A stretch of 64,000 bases of DNA, from contig NZ_JAGGNU010000024.1 of NCBI RefSeq assembly GCF_018614915.1, positions 124,001 to 188,000 of the forward strand. Reading direction: 5' to 3'. Every line of letters starts with the position of its first letter. The stretch's first letter is position 1. Origin of the DNA: Variovorax paradoxus (GTDB lineage Bacteria; Pseudomonadota; Gammaproteobacteria; Burkholderiales; Burkholderiaceae_C). Made by a program: the position numbers and the translations under genes. This document shows positions 8,413-19,737 of the stretch, one piece after another. Under the pieces are notes generated by a model. It was not told the origin of the DNA, searched no databases, and saw nothing but the letters and a program-made list of their open reading frames with translations.

Positions 8413-9537
8413 TCAGCGTCGGCGTCGTGCCAATTTGCGGTATACGGTCGCGCGGCTGATGCCCAGCGCGCGCGCCGCCTCGGCCACGTTGCCGCGGGCG
8501 TCGTCCACCGCGCGGCGGATCAGCGCGGTTTCGAGCTCGCGCAGCCGCGGCGGGCGCTGCGCGACCGTCGCCGTCGGCTTGTGGCCCCTCAGCTGGAGTC
8601 GCGCGTGCACGCGCAGGCCCGACCAGAGCGGTACTTCGAGCATCGCATCGCCGCGCCGCGCCGCATCGAAGAGCATCTGCGGCGGCAGCGCGAACAGGTC
8701 GCGGCAGTTCAGCGCCGGACCGAAGCCCAGCGGCTGATGGAGCATCTGGCGCGCCGCGGCATTGGCGCCCGTCACATGGCCGTCGGCGTCGATGCCGAGC
8801 AGGCCTTCGACGCCCGGCCCGGCGGCGTATCCTGGCCACTCGATGCGCAGCAGCAGCTCGCAGGGAAGGCCGAGCATCAGCGCGTCCTCGATGCTGCGCG
8901 CCGAGAGCGCGGCCAGATGCCGCAGTTCGGGGCGTTCGACCGCCTGCACCCCGGTCAGGTCCAGCATGCCGATGCATTCGCCCTGCGGTCCGAACAACGG
9001 CGCGCCGGCGCAGCTGTAGATGCTGGTGTCGTCGAAGAAATGCTCGCCGCGATGCAGCCACACGGATTCGTGCTCGGCCAGCGCGGCCCCGATGGCCGTG
9101 GTGCCGACCGCGCGCTCCGACAGGTCGAGCCCGATGCGCGCGATGTCGCGCACATGCCTGGCCGCGGGGTCGCTGCCGCCGGGCAGGGCGCCCACGTCGA
9201 TCACGACGCCGTCGGCATCGGTGAGGATCGCGAAGTAGCGCGTGTCGGCGATGGCGCGCGACAGCCGTTCGAGTACCGGCCGCGCGGCCGAGACCAGCGC
9301 GCGATGGCGTTCGGCGACGCGCCGCGCCGCCGAAGCCGAGACAGGGTCGAAGCAGACGCGCTGCTGCGGCTGGTGGCCGGCCGCCAGGCAGCGCTGCCAG
9401 GAGCGCGCGATCCAGGGCTCGATGCGCGGGCGCTGCGGGCCAGCGGCATCGCCGTCCAGCCATTCGCGCCGCGCCTGTGCAATGGAGAGGGTGCGCTCGG
9501 TCGGCGCTGTGGCGTGAGGGACGGTCATCTGTTTCAT
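8413..9537 (-). CDS. GAF-domain transcriptional regulator with Fis-type helix-turn-helix, no AAA+ domain
   Basis: 374 residues. The N-terminal half resembles the AcoR-type sensor region: the RSWQRC segment (about residue 47), then a GAF domain with LSERAVGTTAIG and the FFDDTSIYSCAGAPLF motif. A PAS-like middle with LLGIDADGHVTGANAAA follows, then a Fis-type HTH at the C-terminus (NVAEAARALGISRATVYRKL). The sigma-54 AAA+ module (GAFTGA, Walker motifs) usually found between these parts is absent. It is divergent from the cox-type operon, whose ligand-responsive regulator it probably is. Start could be ATG 9537 or ATG 9528. Confidence 0.85.
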   Translation of the reverse strand: MKQMTVPHATAPTERTLSIAQARREWLDGDAAGPQRPRIEPWIARSWQRCLAAGHQPQQRVCFDPVSASAARRVAERHRALVSAARPVLERLSRAIADTRYFAILTDADGVVIDVGALPGGSDPAARHVRDIARIGLDLSERAVGTTAIGAALAEHESVWLHRGEHFFDDTSIYSCAGAPLFGPQGECIGMLDLTGVQAVERPELRHLAALSARSIEDALMLGLPCELLLRIEWPGYAAGPGVEGLLGIDADGHVTGANAAARQMLHQPLGFGPALNCRDLFALPPQMLFDAARRGDAMLEVPLWSGLRVHARLQLRGHKPTATVAQRPPRLRELETALIRRAVDDARGNVAEAARALGISRATVYRKLARRRR

Positions 9538-9568
9538 TTTGAGAATTTCAGGCGCCGCCTGCAAGCGC

Positions 9569-9584
9569 CTAGGGTTTTGCCTAG
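9569..9584. promoter_or_regulatory. Inverted repeat CTAGG-N6-CCTAG between the regulator and the cox-type operon
   Basis: A perfect 5-bp dyad with a 6-base spacer sits in the 135-base divergent intergenic region, 31 bases upstream of the regulator start and about 90 upstream of coxS. Position and symmetry suit an operator for the GAF-Fis protein. No sigma-54 element with correct GG/GC spacing was found next to it. Function is inferred from position only. Confidence 0.4.
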
Positions 9585-9672
9585 CATGGTGCCCTTGCTC
9601 GGCGTCCAAGATTCCAGCTGCCGAATCGTGGGTCGACAGACCCTTAGCCATCACCATCACGGAGACAGCCAC

Positions 9673-10167
9673 ATGCAGGTCCCATTCACGGTCAACGGCC
9701 GTGCGGTCACGGTCGACGCACCTCCCAACACCTTTCTCGTGCACGCGATCCGCGAGCACCTCCACCTGACCGGCACGCACGTGGGCTGCGACACCGCGCA
9801 GTGCGGCGCCTGCACGGTCCACGTCAACGGCCGCGCGGTCAAGTCGTGCAACGTGCTGGTGGCGCAGGTGACCGGTGCCGAGATCACCACCATCGAAGGC
9901 ATCGCCCAGCCCGACGGCACCATGCACCCGATGCAGGCCGCCTTCAAGGAATGCCACGGCCTGCAATGCGGCTTCTGCACGCCGGGCATGGTGATGAGCG
10001 CGATCGACCTGTGCACGCACCATCCCAAGTCGAGCGAGGCCGAGATCCGCGAGCTGCTCGACGGCAACATGTGCCGCTGCACGGGTTACCAGAACATCGT
10101 CAAGGCGGTGCAGATGGGCGGCGAAGCGATGGCCGCCGCGCCCGCCAAGACCGCTGCCACGGCATAA
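9673..10167 (+). CDS. coxS: Molybdenum hydroxylase small subunit, two [2Fe-2S] clusters (CoxS-like)
   Basis: 164 residues. The N-terminal plant-ferredoxin-type cluster has four Cys in [12 protein letters not shown] and the later KSC. The C-terminal helical cluster domain has QCGFCTPG and MCRCTGY. Both patterns are diagnostic for the xanthine dehydrogenase/CODH family. The subunit passes electrons from the Mo site to FAD. ATG 9673 follows GGAG at 9661. First gene of a tightly spaced operon (10 bases to coxL). The gene order S-L-M differs from the M-S-L order of classical cox operons. Confidence 0.92.
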   Translation: MQVPFTVNGRAVTVDAPPNTFLVHAIREHLHLTGTHVGCDTAQCGACTVHVNGRAVKSCNVLVAQVTGAEITTIEGIAQPDGTMHPMQAAFKECHGLQCGFCTPGMVMSAIDLCTHHPKSSEAEIRELLDGNMCRCTGYQNIVKAVQMGGEAMAAAPAKTAATA

Positions 10168-10177
10168 GGAGTACGTC

Positions 10178-12622
<2,445 letters not shown>

Positions 12623-12640
12623 TACGGAAGGAACTGCACC

Positions 12641-13432
12641 ATGTACGCTTTCACCCTCGAACGTCCCGCCACCGTCGCCGATGCGGCCAAGCTCGCTGCA
12701 GCCGGCGGCAAGCTCCTCGCCGGCGGCCAGACGCTGCTGGCCTCGATGAAGCTGCGGCTCTCGGCGCCCGAGCAACTGGTCGACCTCGGCGCGATCAAGG
12801 AACTCGTCGGCATCAGGAAGGAAGGCAATGCCTTCGTGATCGGCGCGATGACGCGCCACCTGGACGTCGGCGCCAACGCCGAGATCAAGGCGGCCTATCC
12901 CGCGCTGGCCTGGCTGGCCGACCACATCGGCGACCGGCAGGTGCGTGCCATGGGCACCATCGGCGGCTCGCTGGCCAACAACGACCCCGCCGCCTGCTAC
13001 CCGAGCGCGGTGCTCGGCTCGGGCGCGACCGTCATCACCAGCAAGCGCGAGATCGCGGCCGACGATTTCTTCCAGGGCCTCTTCACCACCGCGCTGGAGG
13101 AGGACGAGCTCATCACCGCGGTCCGCTTCCCGATCCCCAAGCGCGCCGCCTACGAGAAGCTGCGCCAGAAGGCCTCGAACTTCCCGCTGGTCGGCGTGTT
13201 CGTCACGCAGGGCGACAGCGGCGTGCGCGTTGCCGTCACGGGCGCGGGCAACGGTGTATTCCGGCACAAGGGGCTGGAAGAGGCCCTCGCCAAGAGCTTC
13301 ACGCCCGAGGCCGCGGCCGGCGTGAAGATCGATTCCAGCGATCTCAACAGCGACCTCCATGCCTCGGCGGCCTACCGCGCCAACCTGATCAACGTGCTGA
13401 CGCAGCGCGCTGTGAAAAAGGCCTTGGGCTAA
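12641..13432 (+). CDS. coxM: Molybdenum hydroxylase FAD-binding medium subunit (CoxM-like)
   Basis: 263 residues. FAD motifs are AGGQTLLAS (about residue 27) and TIGGSLANNDPAACYP (about residue 107), followed by the CO-dehydrogenase flavoprotein C-terminal domain with KASNFPLVGV. It takes electrons from the iron-sulfur subunit and hands them to an external acceptor. It is 18 bases downstream of coxL with an AAGGAA ribosome site. It is slightly shorter than typical CoxM (about 288 residues) but has all domains. Confidence 0.9.
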   Translation: MYAFTLERPATVADAAKLAAAGGKLLAGGQTLLASMKLRLSAPEQLVDLGAIKELVGIRKEGNAFVIGAMTRHLDVGANAEIKAAYPALAWLADHIGDRQVRAMGTIGGSLANNDPAACYPSAVLGSGATVITSKREIAADDFFQGLFTTALEEDELITAVRFPIPKRAAYEKLRQKASNFPLVGVFVTQGDSGVRVAVTGAGNGVFRHKGLEEALAKSFTPEAAAGVKIDSSDLNSDLHASAAYRANLINVLTQRAVKKALG

Positions 13433-13441
13433 GCTGTCGCG

Positions 13442-14371
13442 ATGACCGACGCCACGCCTGCCGCGACCGCCCCGTTCCCCACCATCGACGCGGTCGCGCA
13501 GGCGCTGGAAGGCGCCGGCTACTACGCCGACCGGCGGCTCGCGACGGCGGTGTTCCTCGCACTCAAGCTCCAGCGCCCGCTGCTGCTCGAAGGCGAACCC
13601 GGTGTCGGCAAGACCGAACTGGCCAAGGCGCTGGCGAGCGCATTGCAGCGCGAGCTGTTGCGCCTGCAGTGCTACGACGGCCTGGAGCAGCGCGAGGCGC
13701 TGTACGAGTGGAACTATGCGGCGCAGCTCTTGCACATGCGCGCGGCCGAGGCGCACGGGGCTTCGAGCGATGTCGAGTCGGAGGTCTACCAGCCGCGCTA
13801 CCTGATCCGCCGGCCGCTGCTGCAGGCCCTGCAGGCGCCGGCGCCCGGCGCCGTGCTGCTGATCGACGAGGTCGACCGGGCCGACGAGCCTTTCGAAGCC
13901 TTCCTGCTCGAATACCTGGGCGAGTACCAGGTCAGCATTCCCGAACTGGGCACGGTGCGCGCGCTGGTACCGCCGGTCACCATCCTCACCAGCAACCGCA
14001 CGCGCGAACTCAACGATGCCGTCAAGCGGCGCTGCCTCTACCACTGGCTCGACTATCCCGAGCGCGAACGCGAGCTGGCCATCGTGCGCGCCCAGGTGCC
14101 GAAGGCGGGCGCCGTGCTTTCCGAGCAGGTGGCGGCCTTTGTCGGTCGCCTGCGCAGTGCGCCCTTTGCCAGCGCCTTCCAGCGCGCGCCGGGGATCGCC
14201 GAAAGCGTCGAATGGGCGCGGGCGCTGATCGCGCTCGACACCGTCGCGCTCGATCCCGAGATCGTGGTTGATACCGCGGGCATCCTGTTCAAGCAGCGCG
14301 ACGACGTCGCCGCGTTGACGCACGAGCTCGCTTCCGACCTGCTGCGGCCCGAGGAGGAGGCGACCCCGTGA
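13442..14371 (+). CDS. coxD: MoxR-type AAA+ ATPase (CoxD-like)
   Basis: 309 residues. Walker A GEPGVGKTE (about residue 52), Walker B LLIDEVDRAD (about residue 140), sensor region ILTSNRTRELNDA and arginine-finger region RRCLYHW. In the cox system CoxD works with CoxE to mature the active site of the Mo enzyme. It overlaps coxE by 4 bases (GTGA), so the two are translationally coupled, as expected for MoxR/VWA partners. Confidence 0.9.
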   Translation: MTDATPAATAPFPTIDAVAQALEGAGYYADRRLATAVFLALKLQRPLLLEGEPGVGKTELAKALASALQRELLRLQCYDGLEQREALYEWNYAAQLLHMRAAEAHGASSDVESEVYQPRYLIRRPLLQALQAPAPGAVLLIDEVDRADEPFEAFLLEYLGEYQVSIPELGTVRALVPPVTILTSNRTRELNDAVKRRCLYHWLDYPERERELAIVRAQVPKAGAVLSEQVAAFVGRLRSAPFASAFQRAPGIAESVEWARALIALDTVALDPEIVVDTAGILFKQRDDVAALTHELASDLLRPEEEATP

Positions 14372-15567
14372 GGGTGCAGCAGCTTGGCGACGCACGCCAC
14401 GGCAAGCTGGCCGACAACATGATGGGTTTCGGCCGTGCGCTGCGCCGCGCCGGCGTCAGGACCGATTCGGCGCGCATCGCGCTCGCTGCCGAGGCCGCGG
14501 TGCTGGTGGGTGTCGACAGCCGGCTCGACCTGGCGGCCGCGATGGAAGCGGTGATGATCAGCCGCGAGCAGGACCGGCTGGTGTTCCGCGAGCTCTTCGA
14601 TGCCTGGTTCCGCGATCCCGAGCTTGCCAACAAGCTGCTCGCGCAGATGCTGCCGAGCGCCGAGGGCAAGGCCGAGCCCTCCAAGCGCCGCCCACGCGTG
14701 CGCGAGGCGCTCGCGGCGCCGCGCGATGCGGTCAAGCCCGCGCAGACGGAGCGCGAGGTCGACTTCGACGCCGCGATGACCGCGAGCGATCGCCAGCGGC
14801 TGCACCACGCCGACTTCAATGCGCTGGGCGCCGCGGAGTACCGCCTGGTGGAGCGGCTGGCCCGCGACGTGGCGCTGCCGGTGCCCACGCTGCCCGCACG
14901 CCGGCTGCGCGTGACCGGCGACGCGGGCGCGCATTCGCGCATGCATTGGCCCGGCGTCTGGCACGAGGCCGGCCGCACCGGCGGCGAGATGCTGCGCCTG
15001 CCGCGGCTCTCGCGGCGCAAGCAGCCGCTGCCCCTGCTGGTGCTGATCGACGTCTCGGGCTCGATGGAGCGCTATGCGCGCCTGCTGCTGGCGTTTCTGC
15101 ACGCGTCGACGCGGCGCGCCGGCCGGCGCGACGTGTTCGCCTTCGGTACCCGGCTGACCGATCTGACGCCTGCATTCCGCCTGGCCGATACCGACCTGAT
15201 GTTGGCCGCGGCCGGCGAGGCGATCGACGACTTCGCCGGCGGCACGCGCTTCGGCAGCTCGCTCGGCGAACTGCGCGAGCGCCATGCGCGCCGCCTGACC
15301 GGGCGCCGCACGCTGGTGCTGGTGATCAGCGACGGCCTCGACACCGGCGAACCCGAAACGCTGGAGCGCGAGCTGCTCTGGCTCAAGCGCCATTCGCGGC
15401 GCGTGCTGTGGCTGAACCCGTTGCTGCGCTACGAGGGCTATGCGCCGCTCGCGCGCGGCGCGGCCGTGCTGCACCGCCATGCAGACGCGATGCTCGCGGT
15501 TCACAATCTTCATGCACTCGAACAACTGGCCGCGAGCCTCGCGGCGCTGATGCGGTCAAGCCGCTAG
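14368..15567 (+). CDS. coxE: von Willebrand factor A domain protein (CoxE-like)
   Basis: 399 residues. GTG start at 14368, overlapping the coxD stop and preceded by a strong GAGGAGGAGG ribosome site. The C-terminal half is a VWA domain with the MIDAS motif DVSGSME (about residue 228) and downstream TRL and ISDGLD segments that complete the metal site. The N-terminal half is helical and carries the conserved ADFNALG region. It is the adaptor partner of the MoxR ATPase in cofactor or active-site maturation. Confidence 0.9.
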   Translation: MRVQQLGDARHGKLADNMMGFGRALRRAGVRTDSARIALAAEAAVLVGVDSRLDLAAAMEAVMISREQDRLVFRELFDAWFRDPELANKLLAQMLPSAEGKAEPSKRRPRVREALAAPRDAVKPAQTEREVDFDAAMTASDRQRLHHADFNALGAAEYRLVERLARDVALPVPTLPARRLRVTGDAGAHSRMHWPGVWHEAGRTGGEMLRLPRLSRRKQPLPLLVLIDVSGSMERYARLLLAFLHASTRRAGRRDVFAFGTRLTDLTPAFRLADTDLMLAAAGEAIDDFAGGTRFGSSLGELRERHARRLTGRRTLVLVISDGLDTGEPETLERELLWLKRHSRRVLWLNPLLRYEGYAPLARGAAVLHRHADAMLAVHNLHALEQLAASLAALMRSSR

Positions 15568-15579
15568 AAGGAACTCACG

Positions 15580-16188
15580 ATGGAAATGCTCGGCAACCGC
15601 CAGCTCGGCATCACGCAGCAGCAGGCCTGGGAGGCGCTCAACGATCCAGAGACACTGAAGAAATGCATCCCCGGCTGCGACAAGTTCGAGGCCGTGGGCG
15701 ACAACGAGTACGCAGTGGCGCTCGCCGTCAAGATCGGTCCGGTGTCGGCCAAGTTCAACGGCAAGGTCGCGCTGGCCGAAATCATGCCGCCCGACAGCTA
15801 CCGGCTCTCCTTCGAGGGACAGGGCGGCGTGGCGGGCTTTGCCAAGGGCTCGTCGAGCGTGACGCTGAAGCCGGTCGCCGATGGGGGCCCCGGTTGCCAA
15901 CTCGACTACACCGTGCAGGCCCAGGTGGGCGGCAAGATCGCGCAGCTGGGGCAGCGCCTGATCGACGGCGCCGCCAAGTCGACGGCCGACGATTTCTTCA
16001 AGCGCTTCGAGGCCGAGATGCAGAGCCGCTACGGCCCGCCGCCGGCAGCGGCCGAGAGCGCCGAGGCGCCGCCGGCTGCAGAGCCCGAAGAAAAGACAGG
16101 CGCCGTGGCCGGCTTCATGCGCAAGATGGGCATCGGCAGGAAGTCCGACAAGCCGGCCGAAGGCACGGACGAAAAGCCGGACGCCTGA
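15580..16188 (+). CDS. coxG: SRPBCC-family protein CoxG
   Basis: 202 residues. The first 150 are the CoxG/SRPBCC ligand-binding fold, with WEALNDPETLKKCIPGC at residues 18-34 and the GGVAGFAKGSSSVTL region. A variable Pro/Glu linker follows, then a short amphipathic/hydrophobic tail with GAVAGFMRKMG. In CO-oxidising bacteria CoxG recruits the dehydrogenase to the membrane so electrons reach quinone. The tail fits that role. It is 12 bases after coxE with an AAGGAA ribosome site. Confidence 0.9.
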   Translation: MEMLGNRQLGITQQQAWEALNDPETLKKCIPGCDKFEAVGDNEYAVALAVKIGPVSAKFNGKVALAEIMPPDSYRLSFEGQGGVAGFAKGSSSVTLKPVADGGPGCQLDYTVQAQVGGKIAQLGQRLIDGAAKSTADDFFKRFEAEMQSRYGPPPAAAESAEAPPAAEPEEKTGAVAGFMRKMGIGRKSDKPAEGTDEKPDA

Positions 16189-16193
16189 AGACC

Positions 16194-17210
16194 ATGGAAA
16201 ACCTCGACGTCATGGTGTTGCGCACGCTGCGCGACTGGCGGCTGGCAGGCCGCCGCGCGCTGCTGACCACCGTGGTGCGCACCTGGGGATCGTCGCCGCG
16301 GCCGATCGGCTCGATCATGGCGCTGGCGGAAGACGGCGCCGTCATCGGCTCGGTCTCCGGCGGCTGCATCGAAGACGACCTGATCGCGCGCTACAGCCGC
16401 GCCCACGGCGCACCGGGCCAGATGCCCTCGGGTGCGCCGGCGCTGGTCAAGTACGGCATCACGGCTGACGAGGCGCACCGCTTCGGCCTGCCCTGCGGCG
16501 GCACGCTGGAACTGCTGCTCGAGTACGACCCCGAACCCGCCGCGCTCGAAACCCTGGTGGCCGCGCTCGAGAAGGGGCGGCTGATGCAGCGCACCGTGGC
16601 GCTGTCCGACGGCGCCGTGAGCCTGGCCGAGGCGAGCTCGCCGGCCGAGCTCTCGATCGACGACAGCGCGCTGGTCAACACCTTCGGTCCCGAGTACCGC
16701 ATGCTGCTGATCGGTGCCGGCCAGCTCGCCGAATACCTGTCGACGATGGCGAAGTTCAGCGGCTTCGCGGTCACGCTGTGCGATCCGCGCCCCGAGTACC
16801 GCACGGCCTGGTCGGTGCCGGGCGTGACGCTCAGCACCGAGATGCCCGACGACGCGGTAACCGCCTTCAGGCCCGACCGCCGCAGCTGCGTGGTCGCGCT
16901 CACGCACGATCCCAAGCTCGACGACCTGGCCCTGCTCGAAGCCCTGCAGAGCGAGGCCTTCTACGTCGGCGCGATCGGTTCGCGCCGCAATGCCCAGGCG
17001 CGGCGCGAACGCATGATCGAGCACTTCGACCAGACCGAGGCATCGCTGGCGCGCCTGCGCGGCCCGATCGGCATCTACATCGGCAGCAAGACGCCGCCGG
17101 AGATCGCAGTGAGCGTCATGGCCGAGATCCTGGCTGTGAAGAACGGGGTCAGGCTGCCGCGCGAAACCGAGGTCGCGCACGCCAAGGAGGCGGCGGGCGT
17201 CGGCAAGTAG
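16194..17210 (+). CDS. XdhC/CoxI family molybdenum cofactor insertion protein
   Basis: 338 residues. The N-terminal XdhC domain shows TTVVRTWGSSPRPIGS and the SGGCIEDD motif. The C-terminal domain is Rossmann-like with LLIGAGQLAEY and the YVGAIGSRRNA motif. These proteins bind Moco and help sulfurate and insert it into the Mo hydroxylase. ATG 16194 lies 5 bases after the coxG stop. It closes the operon, which ends convergently against a small membrane gene. Confidence 0.9.
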   Translation: MENLDVMVLRTLRDWRLAGRRALLTTVVRTWGSSPRPIGSIMALAEDGAVIGSVSGGCIEDDLIARYSRAHGAPGQMPSGAPALVKYGITADEAHRFGLPCGGTLELLLEYDPEPAALETLVAALEKGRLMQRTVALSDGAVSLAEASSPAELSIDDSALVNTFGPEYRMLLIGAGQLAEYLSTMAKFSGFAVTLCDPRPEYRTAWSVPGVTLSTEMPDDAVTAFRPDRRSCVVALTHDPKLDDLALLEALQSEAFYVGAIGSRRNAQARRERMIEHFDQTEASLARLRGPIGIYIGSKTPPEIAVSVMAEILAVKNGVRLPRETEVAHAKEAAGVGK

Positions 17211-17219
17211 GCGCGAAGC

Positions 17220-17438
17220 TCAGTGCTTGCGCAGGCCGGCGAGGAAGGTGGTGCTGCGGCCGAAGGCGCGCTGCATCTGCTTCGATTCGCGCGCTTCCTT
17301 CCTGGCCATCGAGAACCAGAAACTCAAGCCCACGAGGGCGAAGCACAGCACGGCCGCGATCAGCAAGCCGAGGAACGAACCCAGCCGCCAGGCGAGGGCG
17401 AGCACGGCGATGTTGAGAAGAAGGACGAGGGCACGCAT
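17220..17438 (-). CDS. Small membrane protein, 72 aa
   Basis: 72 residues with two hydrophobic helices (about residues 3-19 and 22-44) and a basic cytoplasmic tail. No family is recognised with certainty. The arrangement resembles small DUF4229-type or other short integral membrane proteins, but this is a guess. It converges with the XdhC-type gene with only 9 bases between the stops. Codon use is normal for the region. Confidence 0.6.
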   Translation of the reverse strand: MRALVLLLNIAVLALAWRLGSFLGLLIAAVLCFALVGLSFWFSMARKEARESKQMQRAFGRSTTFLAGLRKH

Positions 17439-17509
17439 GGAAGAAAAGGCTACCAGAGCACACGTCGTGGACGTGTGAACTAATGCTCGGAATCAGCGGC
17501 CGGCGCGCG

Positions 17510-19144
17510 CTATTCGGCCGCGCCGACGAGACCGGCCGGTGTCCCGTCGAAGGCCTGCACCAGCAGCGGCGTGAGGGCATGCATGCCGGCCGTTGAAGGT
17601 TGCATCGGCAGCAGGCCCGGCGTGAAGCCGAGCGCTTCGAAGCGCTTCAGCAATGACTTGTCCGCGCTGATGACGTGGACCGGCACGTCCCAGGAGGCGC
17701 CCGCGCCGCTCACGCTTGCCATCGGCTGGTGGTCGCCGATCACGATGGTGAGCAATTGCGGCGGCGCGCGGCCCGACAGGTAGTCGCCCAGCCAGTGGAA
17801 GGTGTAGGCCAGCGATTCGATGTACGCGGGCACCGGATCGGTCCATGACGCCGGCCGCGACCGCGCTTGCGCGAGCTCGGCGGGCGTGTAGGCGTCGGCG
17901 CGCAGCAGGCGCTGCCAGTCGGGCACGTAGGGCGCGATCGGGCGGAAGGGCGCGTGGCTCGTGAGGGTCGGAAAGACGACGAAGCGCGGCGCGCGTTCCG
18001 CGGGCGGGGCGGCCAGTTCCTGGGCGTGCAGCAGCGCCATCGAGGCCTGGTCGGGGACGCGCCAATAGCCGAGGGGCGGGCCGCGATAGCCGATGCGCTC
18101 CGCATCGGCGTAGCGGTCGAAGCCGTAGAAGCTGCCTTCGGGCCAGGGCTTCTGCAGGCCCGGCATCCAGTTCACGGTGCGCCAGCCGTGGGCCTTGAAA
18201 TGCTGCACCAGCGTCGAACGCGTGGTGGTCAACAGCAGCTCGTACGCACCGGGGTCCTGCGTGTCCACGCCGCTCAGCAGCGCGGCATGGGCCAGCCAGG
18301 AGGCGCCGCCGAAGGTGGGAGAACGCACGCGCGCCGAGACCACCTGCCGGCCGCCTGCTGCGAGCGCCTGCATCAGCTGCGCGCGCTGCGGTGCCAGGGC
18401 GGCAGCCTGATGCGGATCGTCGAGCGAGCTCACGCCATAGGATTCGGCAAAGATCAGCAGCACGTCGGCGCCGTGCAGGCCTGCGAGCGAGCTGCGGTCG
18501 AAGGCCGGGCTCGGCGAGAGCTGCGCAGCCTCCTGCCCGGGCAGCAGCTGGCCGGCCAGGATGCCGGCCTGGTGCGCGACGATGGGCGCGACCGGCATCG
18601 AGAAGAACCAGCGCGTGTCGCGCCCGCCGATGCCGTGCGCGGCGAAGCTCGCGAAGAGCAGGAGGCCGGCAAGGCCGATCGCGGGCCGCGGCCGCGGCCG
18701 GACCAGTTCGCGCGCGATCGCACGCCAGCATCGCCATGCCAAGCCGTACAGCAGCGCCGGTACGGCCAGCGCCAGGAGCGCGGCCGCGCCGATCTGCGAG
18801 CCGGCGAGCTCGCCCATGCGCAGCACGTCCAGCAGATGGCGGCTGTCCCAGTAGAGATTGATCTGCCGGCCGAACACGGCCGACACCGTCACGTCGAGGT
18901 AGCGTGCGAGGACCCAGAAGGCAGTCACGGCCGCCAGCAGGCGCAGCATGCGTGCGCCCGGCTGCCCGCGCCAAGCGACCCAGGCCGCGAGTGCAACCAG
19001 GGCCATGGCGAGCTCGAAGGAAATACGCAGCGCCGGCCGCGGCCACAGCCCGGGGCCGTGGTTCTCCATCGTCAGCAGTGCATTGAGCAGCAGCAGGGGC
19101 AGGGCGAAGCGCGCCAGCCACCCGCTCCAGGCGGCGGGCCTCAT
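17510..19144 (-). CDS. Membrane-anchored sulfatase-fold (LTA synthase-like) phospho- or sulfotransferase
   Basis: 544 residues. Four or five membrane helices occupy the first 190 residues. The extracytoplasmic sulfatase/alkaline phosphatase-fold domain follows: VLLIFAESYG (metal-binding Glu), SPTFGGASWLAHA (expected position of the nucleophile, here Ser rather than Thr), LTSHAPF and IVIGDHQPM (metal-binding Asp-His). Such enzymes move phospho-alcohol head groups or hydrolyse phosphate/sulfate esters in the periplasm. It overlaps the YceI gene by 4 bases (ATGA) in an operon with a CDP-alcohol phosphatidyltransferase, which suggests a lipid head-group substrate. Confidence 0.82.
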   Translation of the reverse strand: MRPAAWSGWLARFALPLLLLNALLTMENHGPGLWPRPALRISFELAMALVALAAWVAWRGQPGARMLRLLAAVTAFWVLARYLDVTVSAVFGRQINLYWDSRHLLDVLRMGELAGSQIGAAALLALAVPALLYGLAWRCWRAIARELVRPRPRPAIGLAGLLLFASFAAHGIGGRDTRWFFSMPVAPIVAHQAGILAGQLLPGQEAAQLSPSPAFDRSSLAGLHGADVLLIFAESYGVSSLDDPHQAAALAPQRAQLMQALAAGGRQVVSARVRSPTFGGASWLAHAALLSGVDTQDPGAYELLLTTTRSTLVQHFKAHGWRTVNWMPGLQKPWPEGSFYGFDRYADAERIGYRGPPLGYWRVPDQASMALLHAQELAAPPAERAPRFVVFPTLTSHAPFRPIAPYVPDWQRLLRADAYTPAELAQARSRPASWTDPVPAYIESLAYTFHWLGDYLSGRAPPQLLTIVIGDHQPMASVSGAGASWDVPVHVISADKSLLKRFEALGFTPGLLPMQPSTAGMHALTPLLVQAFDGTPAGLVGAAE

Positions 19145-19737
19145 TTGCGCTTGGCCTCGAACTCGATGATGAGCGGCACCTCGTCGCCGACCCAGCCGTT
19201 GCCGACCGCGTAGTTCATGCCGTAGCCGCTGCGCTTGAAGCTGCCGCGCGCCGACACGCCCATCACATAGCTCTTCTCGATCGGCGAAGGCCCGCTCTTG
19301 TTCCAGGTGGCCGTGAGCGTCAGCGGCTGGGCGCGGCCCAGCAGCTCGAGCTGGCCGGCGATCTCGAAGCTGCGATCGCCGGTGCGCTTGGCGCCGGCCG
19401 CGGTGAACACCATGCGCGGAAACTCGGCGGTGTTGAGGAAGTCGGCGCTCTTCAGGTGCTGGTCGCGCTTGGCGTAGTTGCTGAAGACGCTCTGGGTGTC
19501 GACCTCGATGCGCACGTTGCTCAGCGTGGCGCTCGCTTCGTCGAAGCTGTAGCTGCCGCGGGCGGCGCGGAACATGCCCAGCACCTTGGCGTAGCCGATG
19601 TGATCGATCAGAAAGGCGATGGTGAGGTGATCGGGGTCGAGTTCGTAGCGTTGCGCCTCGCCGCGCGCGGGCACGGCCTGCATCGCGAGGCAGGCAGCGA
19701 GGATGGCGTACGGCAAGCGCACGGCAAGTGGATTCAT
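19141..19737 (-). CDS. YceI-family periplasmic lipid-binding protein
   Basis: 198 residues. A signal peptide (cleavage near ARG-EA, about residue 26) is followed by a lipocalin-like YceI domain: YELDPDHLTIAF, the AKVLGMF strand, SADFLNTAEFPRM and the closing GDEVPLIIEFEA. The family binds polyisoprenoid or other amphipathic molecules. It shares 4-base ATGA overlaps with the phosphatidyltransferase upstream and the sulfatase-fold gene downstream, so the three are translationally coupled. It probably carries or protects a lipid intermediate of this operon. Confidence 0.9.
   Translation of the reverse strand: MNPLAVRLPYAILAACLAMQAVPARGEAQRYELDPDHLTIAFLIDHIGYAKVLGMFRAARGSYSFDEASATLSNVRIEVDTQSVFSNYAKRDQHLKSADFLNTAEFPRMVFTAAGAKRTGDRSFEIAGQLELLGRAQPLTLTATWNKSGPSPIEKSYVMGVSARGSFKRSGYGMNYAVGNGWVGDEVPLIIEFEAKRK

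Noticed and set aside
9585..9600. Sigma-54 promoter (GG...GC) upstream of coxS
   Set aside because: The GGTGCCCTTGC sequence has GG and GC two bases too close for a -24/-12 promoter, and the adjacent regulator has no AAA+ domain.
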